DNA from: Viscum album
Taxonomy: Eukaryota > Streptophyta > Magnoliopsida > Santalales > Viscaceae
NCBI GenBank assembly: GCA_963277665.1
Contig: OY728153.1
Coordinates: 274,448,250-274,512,249, forward strand
Length of the DNA stretch: 64,000 bases
Reading direction: 5' to 3'
Position 1 is the stretch's first letter; each line of letters begins with the position of its first letter. Below the pieces are notes generated by a model. That model searched no databases. It was given only the letters and a program-made list of their open reading frames with translations, and was not told the DNA's origin. Positions 1-12,810 of the stretch are shown here, in pieces. The translations under genes and the position numbers were made by a program.

Positions 1-1235
1 AATTAATTTAACTTTTACCGTGTCTTTTTGTTTTCTTTCACTATATGGTTAATACACTTACTATAACATGCCAAACGAACCCCAAATTGTTTATTATTAA
101 TATATATATCCTTATCTAAGTCATTTGGCCGAACCTTAGATTTTTAGGAATAAAATAACAATTAATAATATAATATTTGATTTAAAAACTATTTTGTGTC
201 AATTTTGACACTATTTGATATATGATTTTTGTCAAAGTCGTAACAGAATTATATGTTCGAACCAAGTTGATTAAATCAATACTAATATATCATAGTAACC
301 TAGAAAATTAGTGGAATTCATAAAAAGTCTCAAATTATATTTATTTTGGTGTTTATAACATCAATTATGTCAATATTTCATTAATAAGATAATTACTGCA
401 TCATCATTATGTCATAAATAAATTAAATTATTTAATGTCTAAAAATTACAAATAAAATATCATCATGTAGGAAATCTTTTTAGCTTTCTAATGAATATTT
501 ACAATTGAATTTATCTTATGTATAACCCCATATTAAAAATTATTTACTTATTAAACTTTGATTTTAACTATTTTAACCCTTCTTTAAATAAATTAATAAT
601 AAATGTCCTAATCTAATCCAAGTGGGCCTAAATGGTCATATTTTATTCCTAAGTTTGTTTTTGGTCGAATTACACTTGTCCAATAGAGTTAGGACATGTG
701 TTAGGGTAATATTAATATCATATTTACCCTTAGTTACCCTATTTACTATTAACCGCGGTAAAAATAGTAAAAAGTTACTATTTACCAAAAAATTATTTTC
801 ATCTCATTGAACCACATTTTAGTCCTTGATATTAACCGTGTCTCTCGGATTTTTGAAATTCCATTCACAGAAGCGGTAAAATTAAGTTTTATGCAAAATT
901 CAGTTTTTAACCTACCACTTAGTGGTTTCACTATTCATCAAAAATTGAAAGTTTTCAGAAAAATACCAAAATTTCACCCTAGGCTAATTTCGATATTTTG
1001 AGTCCAAAAATGAAGTCCATTTTGAAAAATAAAATTTATAAAATTTCAAAAAGTGGTTATTACTATTCATAACGGCTAGTTTTAATAGCATATTGTTGTT
1101 TAGTGAAACTCGGTATTGCGTACGACGCAAGCTATCGAGGAAGGTCGCGATTGCGTGTAAAGCAAGCCAAGCAAGTGTTGTGTAGAAAAAGATTCCTTTG
1201 ATGATTTATATAACATAAAAGTCTCTGGTGTTACA
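1..1235 (-). mobile_element. Partial LTR (copy A) of a Ty3/gypsy family; outer part lies before the window
   Basis: This stretch aligns base by base with 3,354-4,990 and more loosely with the ends of the LTRs at 33,703-37,443 and 42,446-46,185. It ends in GTGTTACA, which on the minus strand is the TGTAACAC start of the LTR. It therefore represents the last 1.2 kb (plus-strand order) of a minus-strand LTR. Relative to copy B it lacks about 400 bp, because copy B carries an internal tandem duplication (about 4,278-4,380 and 4,637-4,745). Short open frames here (for example 622-810 and 807-1,001) recur in copy B only because the LTRs are homologous. I see no gene. Confidence 0.8.
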
Positions 1236-2596
1236 GTAAGGGTACACAAAAGAAATAAAAATCATATCATATCTTTTTGAAAATCACAACCTGCAAAAGA
1301 GATCATAATATCTTAACATGGAACAAATCATAGAAGTGAAAATGAGATCCCCATAATCATAACATGAAACTTGAAACTTTGTGGCATGCACACATAATCA
1401 TGGAAAATCATTTCTTGTTAGTCATGACTCATTGCCAAGACTATCTTAGTGGACAAAGTCCCTTTCTGAACCGAGTTCACTCCTCGTTTCAGTCCTGTAT
1501 CACTGAACCGAAATAACCTTCCGTTCCAGCCATGTCTATCTCATGAGATATAAAATCTTTACCCAATGCATTGGGGGGAGATATAGGTCCCACCCATCTC
1601 TTAATGAATCCTTTCTTATGTGTGCCACAAAATCATAAATCATACATCATTGCATAACCCATGTAATAAAAATGGGATTCTTAAACAACATGACATCATA
1701 AAACCATTCATATAAGATAAAGGAATTCATAAACATAATTTCATCACAACATAGTCAAATCAATGTAAAAATATGGATAGAAACATAACCCTTTATTATC
1801 TTATATGGAAAATAATTTTGATAAAACACTTGAATTGAATTCTTGAGGAAAATATCCTTTCTTCTTCAAAATCAATTTCTTTTACAAAACATCATGCAAT
1901 TTTAAAAGAAAGAGATTTTATTGAAAATAGTCATGAAATCTTTTAGAGTAAGATTCATGAAAATAAGGCTTTATAAAACAGTATAAATCCGTTCGTGCCG
2001 TATAAGTTAAAAAAAACATTCTTCGTACTTTTGTCGGAAAAGTCAAAAAGTACCTCGTACGAAAAACGACAAAAGATTCCTTTCATATATTTTACTAAAA
2101 ACTCACCGAAGGGTAAAAATGGATTTAAACAATTGTAGGTGGATGGAAATAATATTATATATTGATGAAACATGGATGTGGATGATAAAATACACCCCAG
2201 TAAATACTTACGAATAAACAATCTCAGATAAAAATGAGATTCTGATATTTCCCTTACCTTAGGTCCGATTAGCTTTGTACGTGTCCGAAGCTCCTGTATA
2301 ATGGTTTAAATAATTTTATTGACTTATTACAGAATCATACATATTGATATGATATCATATATGGTCATATTATTAGCTTCTTGTTAGTAATATTTCATTG
2401 TTACTTGTTACTCGGGTCTTTATAACTTTTTGTTCTTATGCGTGTTTTGTCGAATAAATTCTTATTCTTATCTTTAGGTTATAGATAATTCATTTCCAGA
2501 ATTGTATTAGTGTAGTATATACCATATTCATTCATTCAATTCATTTATATAATCATTATGAAATGAAGATCATGTAGAACGAGTCGCATCACATCT

Positions 2597-2809
2597 TGGA
2601 GACGGTATTCCGTACGTACGCACGAGTGATGATATCGTTCCTATGATCGTGGAATTGTATTGGAGTATATATATATTATTTCAGTATCAATATTACTTCA
2701 TAATAATCATATGTAATTACTCATTACACCATTATACCCATCCTTGTAAGGTGATGGTGGAAAATAGATTACACCACGGCGTGGAGACGGTATTCCGTAC
2801 GTACGCACG
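2597..2809 (-). promoter_or_regulatory. Paired GC-rich conserved motif in LTR copy B
   Basis: Two copies, at 2,597-2,624 and 2,782-2,809, share GGAGACGGTATTCC followed by GTACGTACGCACG, 185 bp apart. The same pair is at 35,333/35,522 and 44,075/44,264 in the other full LTRs. The core CGTACGTACG is palindromic. It is the most conserved piece of an otherwise diverged AT-rich LTR. Role unknown; a transcription-factor site or repeat-mediated structure is inference. Confidence 0.6.
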
Positions 2810-3150
2810 CGCGGTGATTTCATTTTTCCGTAGGATGGATAGAAGGTGAATTAGGGTTGTTTCATATTTATAATAACATATAAGTATGTAAGTAATACTG
2901 ATGTTATTACTTTATCATGAAACAACTAAAGAAGAAGAAGTTGAAGAAGAAAGAAATTGAAAAGATCGGTAATGGATATTACCTCTTCTTTGGAACGCCT
3001 CTTTGAATCCTCCACTTAAGGAACTAAGATTGGTCTTTGGAGAAGACCAGAACCTCTAGGATTATTCTAGGAAAGTGGAGAGGAGAAAATGGCAGGGGTT
3101 GGCCGAGCTTGAGTGCTCAAAATTGGTGTGAGGAGGAGGGGGAGGAGGTG

Positions 3151-3162
3151 CCCTTTTATAAG
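3151..3162 (-). promoter_or_regulatory. Candidate LTR TATA box (minus strand)
   Basis: The minus strand reads CTTATAAAAGGGCACC, a good plant TATA box in the orientation of the element. The equivalent place in the other two full LTRs keeps it (35,887-35,900 and 44,629-44,642), flanked by the same GGGGCACC and GGCACTCC blocks. It probably marks the U3/R boundary. No transcript evidence can be read from sequence. Confidence 0.5.
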
Positions 3163-5039
3163 GGAGGAGAGGGGCACCTTAGGAATATCTCAAAATATTA
3201 TTTTATATTAAAGTCAAAATCGGTTTATAATGGTTCCAAAGGGTCTTATTTCAAAGATAAAGTGGGGATGGGTCGAAATCCTATCAACCAATAGGATTTA
3301 GACAAGTTTAGGGTATTATTTTAACCTTATCAATTAGATTTAACTCTAAGTTAATTAATTTAACTTTTACCGTGTCTTTTTGTTTTCTTTCACTATATGG
3401 TTAATAAACTTTCTATAACATGCCAAACGAACCCCAAATTGTTTATTATTAATATATATATCCTTATCTAAGTCATTTGGCTGATCCTTAGATTTTTAGG
3501 AATAAAATAACAATTAATAATATAATATTTGATTTAAAAACTATTTTGTGTCAATTTTGACACTATTTGATATATGATTTTTGTGAAAGTCATAACAGAA
3601 TTATATGTTCGAACCAAGTTAATTAAATCATTACTAATATATCATAGTAACCTAGAAAATTAGTGGAATTCATAAAAAGTCTCAAATTACATTTATTTTG
3701 GTATTTATATTATCAATTTTTTCAATATTTCATTAATAAGATAATTACTGCATCATCTTTGTGTCATAATTAAATTAAATTATTTGATGTCTAAAAATTA
3801 CAAATAAAATACCATCATGTAGGAAATCTTTTTAGATTTCTAATGAATATTTACAATCGAATTTATCTTATGTATAACCCTATATTAAAAATGATTTACT
3901 TATTAAACTTTGATTTTAACTATTTTAACCCTTCTTTAAATAAATTAATAATAAATGTCCTAATCTAATCCAAGTGGGCCTAAATGGTCATATTTTATTC
4001 CTAAGTTTGTTTTTGGTCGAATTACACTTGTCCAATAGTATTAGGACATGTGTTAGGGTAATAGTAATATCATATTTACCCTTAGTTACCCTATTTACTA
4101 TTAACCGCGGTAAAAAAAAGTAAAAAGTTACTATTCACCAAAAATTATTTTCATCTCATTGAACCACATTTTAGTCCTTGATATTAACCGTGTCTCTCGG
4201 ATTTTCGAAATTCCATTCACAGAAGTGGTAAAATTAAGTTTTATGCAAAATTCAGTTTTTAACCTACCACTTAGTGGTTTCACTATTCATCAAAAATTGA
4301 AAGTTTTCAGAAAAATGCCAAAATTTCATCCTAAGCTATATTTCATATTCCGAATTCAAAAATGAAGTCTATTTTACCAAATTCATAACATAGAAGTTGA
4401 ATTAATTAATTTTATAATTAAATCCCGCTATTAAAACAAATAGCGTGTTTTTACGAAACAATATCTATCAAAAGATTGACACTTGTTTATGTCAGGTTTA
4501 AATGTGAAATTACGTCCAATGACCAACATTGTATTAAATTGTAAAAATATATTCTAAATATACTTTAAAACCACTCAAATTAATAATTTATCACTATTAA
4601 TTATTTCGATTAAAAAAGTTGTTTTTAATTATAATTTAGTAATTTTCACTATTCATCAGAATATGAAAGTTATCCGAAATGTACCAAAATTTCACCTTAG
4701 GCTAAATTCGATACTCCGAATCCAAAAATGAAATCCATTTTAAAAAATAAAATTTACAAAATTTCAAAAAGTGGTTATTACTATTCATAACGGCTAGTTT
4801 TAATAGCATATCGCTGTTTAGTGAAACTCGTTATTGCGTACTACACACACTATCGAGGAAGGTTGCGATTGCGTGTAATGCAAGGCAAGTCAAGGATGCG
4901 TGTTGTGCAAGCTCCTTTTGGTGTAGCGTACAACACAAGACATTAATAAAATTAAAAAGAATATTTTTCATAAAATCTTGGGCTGTTACAAGACACATCC
5001 TTAATCTCTTCATTGTATGAAATATAAGTAGTAGAAATA

Positions 5040-7560
5040 GATACCCCATAGTCTGGAAGGTTGAAGTGTTCCCTCTGAAGAAGCCTCAATATATCTTCAT
5101 TTGAGGCACTCGCCTTCAGTTCATCCCAGATTCTCCAAGCCTATGTAAATTTGGCTATAACTGGGATGGATAGAACTGGAAAGATGATACAGGGGATAAG
5201 AGTAGGTTTTGACAACCACAAATGTTCCCCGGGTGTCCCTAAAAACTCAAGACCACGATAAGAGGAACGTTTATGAGGCGATGGGAGAAAGTAAGAATAT
5301 TTTTCCGTGGTAGCTGAAATAGGTAAGCCAACAAATCATCATACTCATCAATAGTTTATGGTCTCAACATGGAAAGTACATGATGTGAGTACTTATGGAG
5401 AACACTTTGAGAGTGGATAAAGGTCTCATGGTCCTTAAGATATCAACTCACCCAATCTGAATCCTCATCAAAATAAATGTCAGCCAGTGCTGACACGTAG
5501 GAAATGCCAGTAAGAGAAACTTACCATGTTTGTAAGAGCTACCATAAATGATGAGGGGATTTATCATGGGTAGATTTATGACCTTTAAAAAGGTCACATT
5601 GCTTCCATGCCACTAGAAAATCAGCCTCATAAGGAATGGATGATGTCCTCCTGGAAGCAGCTCCAGCAGCTTGTTCAGCCACCCGTGAGGTCATAACCCC
5701 ATATTTCACTAATTTCCATAGGGGGGACCAAGAGGCATTAAAAATACTTTTACCGGTCGAGAGTGTTTAGAAAATCCATTTTTCTTCTCTTTTCCCTTCT
5801 CCTTGGATGCTTTGGAAGTTGTCACGATAGGAACCAGGTCAGCTAATTGGCCATCATGATACAAATTAACCCAAGCCTAGACATAGTTCTTGGTAAGGAA
5901 GGGCACACAATCCCTAGGATCTGGAAGTATAGACTGGCACTGGGTGTCCTCCTAGGTGAACATTATCCATAATTGACTATATATCATCATATCGTTCTCC
6001 TGATAAGAAATTTCAAGAGTAGGGGGACACAACTTCTGAAGGCAATTCAATTGTTGACTAAATCTGCAGGGTGCATATCCCTAAAAAATAAGTTCCCCTA
6101 TGATATGGGAATCCATGAATCCTTCTCAGAAACAAAATAATCATCCCCGGTAGATGAATTATTCAGATTCATTATTTGTAATAGTAACATTAGGGTAATC
6201 ATAAGGGTGGTAAGATAATTTTTTTGTAAATGTTGAGACAAGTCATTAAGTCTAACTCGTTCTTTTCAATTTTCTCTTATTGCTTATCCTGTAAATGACA
6301 AGCTAACAGCATGACCCCACTGGTGCTCTGAAGGTACTTTCAGAGAGTGTAATGTGGAATTGGTAAAGAATTGATGAAGGAATATCCCCCTATGTGGGCT
6401 CCCATTGAGCCCCAAAGAATTTGGAAGGGCCCAGTCATCTGATAAGGTTTTTCCCTCGCTGATTTGACCCAGTAGGTGGTAAATATTGGACAACACTGGG
6501 ATAAATAGATTGATACATATAACAGTGGCCTACTAAGCATCCATGATAAAAGTTGAGGCTCTTATCCCACTATATTACCACAATGGTATGAGACACCCTC
6601 TTAGAAAAATGGCCAAGAAAGCCATCAGTTGAAATAATTGATCGACGTCAGGGATGATCCCCTATCCCCACTTCTGAAAATTCTCCTCTTCTAGGATAGT
6701 CCAATAATTACCCACTCTTGTTCGGATGGTTTTGGTAGGACAAGCCTTGGGTCTCTGTGGATCGGGCTTGAGACCAATATGCTTAACAAAAGTGAAAAAC
6801 CAGTCGTCAAAAGGAATGTCTTGCTTCGAACAAGGATCACATTCATTTAGAAGTGACTTCTCTTGGACAAGGAGTTTCTTAGATTGGGGGGGGGGTTCTT
6901 TCCTTATCATCCCAAGTATAGGAGGGAGGAATAAATTCATCATACATGTCCTCGATGATAGGAACTCATGAAATTAGTCGAATGTCCCAAATACTGATGA
7001 TGACCTCCCCATGGGTCGAATGAGAGGTGTTGGTATTTGGACTCTATCTTCTTAAAAGCTATGAAATAAGGGTAGTAGGATGATTGGTATATGTCTGAAA
7101 AACCCAAATAGCCTCATACGGCCCCATGGTCTATATCTCAGTTCTTAATTCATCGCAACTCAGGAGAACCTAAAAAGGCCACCCCCAGTCTAAGAAAAAC
7201 AAGCCTCCATGGAAAAGGTCTCACTGGGATGACCAATCATGTTGGTTGTTCGCTGTAGCCTTCCTTGCAATGCTCTGGTAATAGTGGGCCATCTGGTCGG
7301 GCTTCTGTTGTACTCCCTCTAAAGATTGAGGTGCATAGTTCAGGAGGGACCCAGAGATAGTTTCTCTCTGAAGGTACCGCCCCTTGGAATAGATTAATGC
7401 CTTCAGGATATAGGTACTAATTACCCATTTAGTAGGATAATCAGTAGGATTTGGCACTGGGATCACTGCGTCAGACAATAGACCAAACTTGTAAGAGGGA
7501 ATCCTGTCTAAAGCTATGTACTTCTGTTGGACTACCATCCAGTGATTGGTGAAATGTGAT
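5040..7560 (-). pseudogene. Decayed protein-coding remnant, family not recognised
   Basis: The minus strand has several long stop-free stretches that read like real protein rather than noise: 7,221-7,538 (contains YPTKWVISTYILKALIYSKG and SLLNYAPQSLEG), 6,662-6,943 (contains CDPCSKQDIPFDDWFFTF and ILEEENFQKWG), 6,284-6,540, and about 5,441-5,500 (SALADIYFDEDSDWVS). They occur in order on one strand but are separated by stops and frameshifts, one at a poly-C run near 6,886-6,892. Composition is mixed, with many W, Y, P and D, and low AT bias. I do not recognise a reverse transcriptase, integrase, zinc knuckle or transposase. An extra or antisense ORF of an LTR element, or a gag/capsid-like product, are possibilities I cannot distinguish. 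Confidence 0.4.
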
Positions 7561-9118
7561 GACCCAAATTATTTCTTCAACTGAAGCCACTATGTTCTTT
7601 GATCTTTAATCAATATCAGAAATAAGTACAGATATATTAGCCTGAGAATAAGTAGCGATGTCAGCAACAACCTATGAAATATTCATTGTAACCTACATCC
7701 AAACGACAATGAAAATCAAGTCCAATAAAAATCGTTGGATAATGGCTATAAAAGAATGGATAGAGAACATAAAATATGTCCTCATATGGCTTTGCATACT
7801 GTTCCTAGAAAAGTTACGTGGAAAGCACACTCTGCGTACTGCATGATATGTGGAAGAAACCCCGCTTATGGTTATGGTATGTGGAAGCACACCACCGCGT
7901 ACATCCATGGTATGTGAACCATCCGTGAGATGTAGAAATGAAGATAATTGGATAGAAAATAGAAGGTTTTGTGAAAGGTGCATAATGTGAACCTAGGCCT
8001 CATTAATTTCATTTTATATGTTTCTAATTAAATTTTTAAGATTAGATTATTAATTTTTAATGTTTGGTTTTCCGAATCATGCCCGGTATACAGAAACGCA
8101 AGCTGCGTAGTGTTCTCTTACATGGAATCCAGATTTTGATTTTAAAAATTCCACAATGTTGTTATAGAAACTCAAAATTCAGTATGCAGACAAAGATATA
8201 GAGAAAATACTAGTTCGTAGCACTTACAAAGCATTTTTAGAATAAGATTTTCGCAAGAAGAAAAGTATGAAAATGAAGAAAAACTTGGAGAGGTTGAGAG
8301 ATATTTTTGCTATGAGAAATGGTAAAATAAGAATGAAATGATACCCTATATATAGGTGTGGTCCCATCCTACTAGGACCATATTCTCTAACGTGAACCAT
8401 TTTAGTTCAGGATCACTTATACATTGGAATAGTCACCTTCTCGTTCTGAACATAACCCATTCTGAGGGGGGGGGGATTTATAGGGTCCTAAAAATTCCAC
8501 CAAGGGAAGAAAATACCCCAAAAATCACTTTTAATAAGGAATAAAGTATTCCTACAAGTCTGGCAAGGTGAATGGACTTAAATTCAGTTGAAAATTTTAG
8601 TAGAAACCTGAAGGAGTTCAAGTTTTCAAAGCATTTCAAGTGGCCTGTGTACCATCACTTGGAAAGGTTCGCGAACCGCCTGGATCGTGAACCACCAGGT
8701 ATACAGAACGATTCATGAGGTTAGGGCCCATAGAACGATGGCCAAAGTACCCAGTGGACCATGAACCACATCTATGGAGGGCTCATACATGTGAAGGTCC
8801 TCTGTGTACTATTCCATGAACTCATTAGCTCACAAACAATGAAAATCAGGAGGGTTCCGTGAACCATGATCAGAATCATAGACTCTGAAAACCTCGGTTG
8901 ACTGAGTCATACATGGGTCTGGATATCTCTGCATGGGCCTCCACAAGTGGTTCCTCAATCCCTATAGATAAAATTTCCCTGATGCTCTATAAAAGGATCA
9001 TAGAAGGAAAAGAGGAGGGATTGATGACAAAATCTAGAAGGGGACTCAGAGGTTGGAAGAAAGAGTTCAGAGAAGATTCCAGCTTCATCCTTGATTCATC
9101 AGTGAACCCAAATTGAGA

Positions 9119-9123
9119 ACCAT
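9119..9123. repeat. Target-site duplication, left copy (ACCAT)
   Basis: ACCAT immediately precedes the LTR start TGTAAAG at 9,124 and is repeated exactly at 18,994-18,998 after the LTR end TGACA. A 5-bp duplication is standard for Ty3/gypsy integration, so both element boundaries are fixed to the base. Confidence 0.93.
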
Positions 9124-10379
9124 TGTAAAGACCCATAATTTTCAAGTAATGTTTTTTTCTTGATTATTGAGAATTTTATGAGTATGTGGATTCTGACGGC
9201 ACCTGATTCCTAGGCCCTGTGTGCCCGGAATCAATTTTTGAAGCTTAGCTCGGGCACGTTTAGTGAACAAATAAGCGGGTTTTTTTGAACTGGGGCTCAG
9301 AATTGAAATCTGAGGGCACTGATGAACTCACAACGCCGGTAATTACTTAAGGGGACCTTTATCGCAGTTGCGTTTTAAGCGGGTTGAGTTTTATTTTATT
9401 TGGGGATTTAGTTTAAAATAAATAAAATTGTGTGAACAATTTTATTTTATTTCTTTGGGAGTTATTCTCTCTCATGGGAAGTTGTTGGCGGGGCCCATGA
9501 CCAACCAACTTCCCATGTGTGGATAATTGAAAGGTGGGGACCATGCGATCCCCAACCTTCTACCTCCCACTAAACCCCTTAACCTTCTCCCATTAAACTC
9601 CCTTGGTTTTAATGTGACAACATTCCCTTAATTAAATGTGACTCTACACATCCTCCCCTCTTAAATGCATGCCAACACATTATAATTAATAAGGTGGTTT
9701 TATTGTTTGAATTTGAAGTGGCTTGTATTAAATAAAATAATAAGGTAGATTATTATTTTATTTGGGGGAAAGCTTTTTGGGTGGGAGCTCTTGAGTTTTT
9801 TTGGGGAAGAACACCGACTCTCCAACGAAGAACGGCCTCCCGACTCGGTGAAGAACACTCTACGTTTTCTCCAATCCTTTTTCTTCCTCCGCGACATGGG
9901 AGGAGACACCACCGCGGGGAACATCACCATCAAAGACGGATTTTTCTCCAACGTCAATGGAATCAGCACTGATCTTCCGCGACATCCGATCATCGCGACA
10001 CTTGCCTATTTCTGCGGCTCAACGACGTGCGACGTCTTTGCTAGGTAGGGGTTTGTTTTTAGAATGCTAATATTCTCGTGATTGTTCCCTTCTAAACAAA
10101 TAACGTGGATAAACTCATTATCAAGTTGATCCACGAATGTTTTTATTTGTGGGATGGGAATATTTAATTATGGGAGTATTGTTGGGAATTATGTTCAATT
10201 TTAATTGATTAAATATTTTCCTTGCTAGTTGTTGAAATCATGTGTTGATTATGGGCAATTGATAACACCTAACACGGAGGGCGCAGGCCGAAGAAACACG
10301 AACTGACAACCCTCCACAGATTGTTTTTCGAGCACGGATTGACGACAATGATGAAATGGGACCGCAATAGTGATTTCAG

Positions 10380-10950
10380 GCCTTCGTAGTAAAGTACGGG
10401 ACCCGAGATGACCGCCAGCGTAGACGGATGATGAATCGGACCACCGAAGCAACTCCAGTGGCCCGCAAGACCTCAAGGCGGCATGGGTCGCTGGCGTGGC
10501 GGTGCCGGCGACCGGAGGCAGCGGACGGAGCCATCCGGCCACCTGGAGGTGGCGGCGCCCCAGCACGCCGCTGAAGAAGACCCGTCGCAGTTGTGCCGCG
10601 GCGGCGAGGTGCTGGATCCCGCGGCCGTACAGGATTCCGGGATGACGGAGGGGTGGCGCCGGCTGGCGCCACCGGTGGCAATTAGCTGTGAGGGGCCGAG
10701 CCCCCCCTCGCTCCGCATCCGCTCGACCACGTTGGCCGAGCCTCAATCGGCCGGGCCGGGCCACCCTCGCCTGGCCGGGCCACCAGCACCGGGTCGGGCC
10801 TCCAGCGCCGGGTCAGGCCACACTAGCTAGGCCGGGCTGTACCCAACCAGGCCGGACCCGGACCCGGGTCGGGATGCCCGGTTCGGGCCGACCCAGGGGG
10901 TATTGGGCCTGGTCGGATCGGGCCCAAACCCCTATTTTCGGACCTCCTTC
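10380..10950. other. GC-rich, CpG-rich island inside the 5' LTR
   Basis: About 570 bp dense in CGG, GGC and GGGCC, with repeated GGCCGGGCC and GGGTCGGGCC text, in a window that is otherwise mostly AT-rich. The counterpart in the 3' LTR is about 16,640-17,160. It breeds spurious overlapping open frames. In methylated plant repeats CpG usually decays to TpG, so survival of this block is notable. Confidence 0.8.
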
Positions 10951-12670
10951 AGTTAAATGCTCATATCTGGAGCTACAGACCTCCAATCGACGCACCGTCA
11001 GTTGAGTAGGGATCCTTGGATCAAGACGGTCGTTTAGGTATATGAAACTTAAGGTTCAGGGGAACGTTATGTACAACTGGGTCGGTTCGAACCTGAAACC
11101 AACCGGGCCCTCGGAGCGGAAATGCTTATTACTTGAGTTCCGGACGTTCGATTGACATGCCCTCGACTTTGTTGGATTCCTCTTTATGAGATTGTTATTT
11201 GGGTATATTTCACCTGAGGTTTGGATGCAGTTGGAATATGGATGGGTTAGATGGTACCCGAAATCCAACCGAGCCCCTGGAACAGAACGGCCGATAACTT
11301 TCAGATCGGACATCCGTTTGACGAACCGTCAGCGGCGTTGGTAATCACGTTGAGAAACAGTCCCTATGAGTATACCCTATGAGAGTTAGTGGTACAATTG
11401 TGATACGGTCGGGTTGGTTCGTACACGAAACCAGCTGGGCCCCCGGGACGAAAAGGCTAATAACACACAGACCGGGTGCCCGATTGATGCGTTGTCGGTT
11501 GTGTTGAGTTTCCTATGACGTGACAGACCTTTGGGGTACTTTTTCGTGGAACCTTGTGATACTTGGAGTATCAACCAGTATCTCATGGAGTGGACCCTCC
11601 CGATGACGAGCTAGTAGAGTGAAGAGACCTAGTAGCCGGCTGAGACTTGACGACTACTGATCGATCGACTCGGAGTGATTCAGATAGCCCAGTGGGGTGC
11701 GCTTGGTTATAGCAGCAGACCGACAGCGAAGGAGAGTTTGGTTGTAGCGGCAGACCCGCGGTACTCGACAGAAGGAGTACCTCTGTAGGCTATGAGGGGG
11801 TGCGCTTGGTGGTAGCGGCAGACCCATGGTGGGAAGCGCTTGGTTGTAGCAGAATGCCCACAGTACTCGACGGGTGGAGTAATTCAGGAGTCTAATGTTA
11901 GTGAGTAGCACCTCAGAGTCATGATAGGGCTGCTGTACTCGACAGAGGAGGAGTTCTTCTACAGTTGTGGTTTTGATATCATGAATAAAATTCTGGTTTG
12001 AGCTCAGTCAATGACCTTTGTGTTTACCTCATGATTGATATGGGAACTCGATAACTTAAGTATATGTATGGGCATGTACCTAAGTAGTCGATATCTGTTG
12101 ATTTCATATCTGTGTGATACTTCATGATTGAGATGGGTTACATGATAACTTAGGTATAAGTATGGGCTTATACCAATGTAAGGGTTATCTGTTGAGAAAT
12201 TTCTTTGTGATTATCCATTTTTGATTTAGTGAGACCTTGAGGGTTTCGGGGTCCCTACTGAGTATCGTATACTCACCCCTACACGGGATATGCTACACCT
12301 CGTTGTGTTGGATGCAGACGACGGACATCGCTGACTAAGATCGAGTGTACATGGACTGGATGGTACCCGGAGGTGGACCTCATGACGAGTCAGTACCCGG
12401 AGGTGGACTTCATGACGAGACGGTACTCAGAGGAGGTTGGCGGGCGAGAGAGTTGAGGAGGCTATATGTACCTACCCTTCAGGTAGGATCTGAGGTGGAC
12501 GACCCAAGAGCTGCTTCGATCTTCTAGATGTTTGTCTTTTCTGTTGTACTTTCGTTCAGTTGTAGTTGTACTTCTCAAATGGGTTTGTATTCTAGACCAT
12601 TTACTTTTCAGCACTTTCTTTTGTACTTAGTGTATTACTTTTTCTTGTACTCTGGTTGGATGTGTTTATG

Positions 12671-12680
12671 TTTTATAAAG
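12671..12680 (+). promoter_or_regulatory. TATA-like box near the end of the 5' LTR
   Basis: TTTTATAAAG lies about 115 bp before the LTR end and is repeated in the 3' LTR at 18,869-18,878. The position could suit a short R-U5, but no start site can be read from the sequence. Confidence 0.3.
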
Positions 12681-12798
12681 GTAATTCCTTCCCAGATACC
12701 GAGTTTTACGCCCTTGGTGCTAGTCGCCAACCCCTGGACTATGGAAGGCGGACATGGGGTAGTTACGAAATGGGCCCCGAGGACGAGTCATGATAAAT

Positions 12799-12810
12799 TG
12801 GTATCAGAGG
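12799..12810 (+). other. Primer-binding site (initiator tRNA-Met type)
   Basis: TGGTATCAGAGG begins four bases after the LTR end. The usual plant PBS complementary to the 3' end of initiator tRNA-Met is TGGTATCAGAGC; only the last base differs. It fixes the plus-strand orientation of the element. Confidence 0.88.

Larger units (their letters stand above)
1236..4990 (-). mobile_element. LTR (copy B) fused directly to copy A; first ~275 bp missing
   Basis: Position 1,236 (GTAAGGGTACAC) matches a point about 275 bp inside the related LTRs (CTCAGTAAGGATAACA near 42,735), and the sequence then runs to the LTR terminus GCTGTTACA at 4,990. No internal region, polypurine tract or primer-binding site separates it from copy A. 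The simplest reading is that A and B are the two LTRs of one minus-strand element, and that a deletion removed the interior together with the first part of the right LTR. The 2-bp overlap CA at the junction fits illegitimate recombination. The five bases after the right end are AGACA; the matching left target duplication lies outside the window. Confidence 0.75.
4991..9123. mobile_element. Older unclassified repeat, left part (split by the 9,124-18,993 insertion)
   Basis: Together with 18,994 to about 21,050 this forms one sequence of about 6.2 kb before the chromovirus inserted: the bases at both junctions share the duplicated ACCAT, and GTGAACC/GTATG-rich text continues across the break. 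It has higher GC than the neighbouring AT-rich DNA. The left portion holds minus-strand protein-like text (separate entry). The portion 7,560-9,123 has no convincing gene; it contains the perfect palindrome GGTTCGCGAACC at 8,666-8,677 and TATA-like sequences at 8,344-8,354 and 8,987-8,996. The right portion carries tandem copies of GGATATGTAGGATGCC. A Ty3/gypsy Tat-type element is a weak guess from that motif; no LTR pair or domain confirms it. Confidence 0.4.
9124..12795 (+). repeat. 5' LTR of the 9,124-18,993 chromovirus
   Basis: It starts TGTAAAGACC and ends TCATGATA (TGACA in the partner LTR). At 3,672 bp it aligns throughout with 15,380-18,993. A strongly GC-rich block (about 10,380-10,950) sits in the middle. 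An open frame of 85 codons (9,791-10,048) is open at the same length in the other LTR (16,052-16,309). A TATA-like TTTTATAAAG is at 12,671-12,680, about 120 bp from the LTR end. Long open frames on both strands at 10,249-11,005 follow from the high GC and are not genes. Confidence 0.92.

Noticed and set aside
622..1001. Short frames shared by 622-1,001 and 4,159-4,365 as a conserved small gene
   Set aside because: They are the same LTR segment in copies A and B; similarity comes from LTR homology and the frames have no domain.
10249..11005. Long overlapping open frames on both strands (up to 171 codons)
   Set aside because: They lie in the GC-rich block of the LTR, where stops are rare, and have low-complexity R/P/G/A composition; equivalents at 16,494-17,235 include a translated homopolymer.
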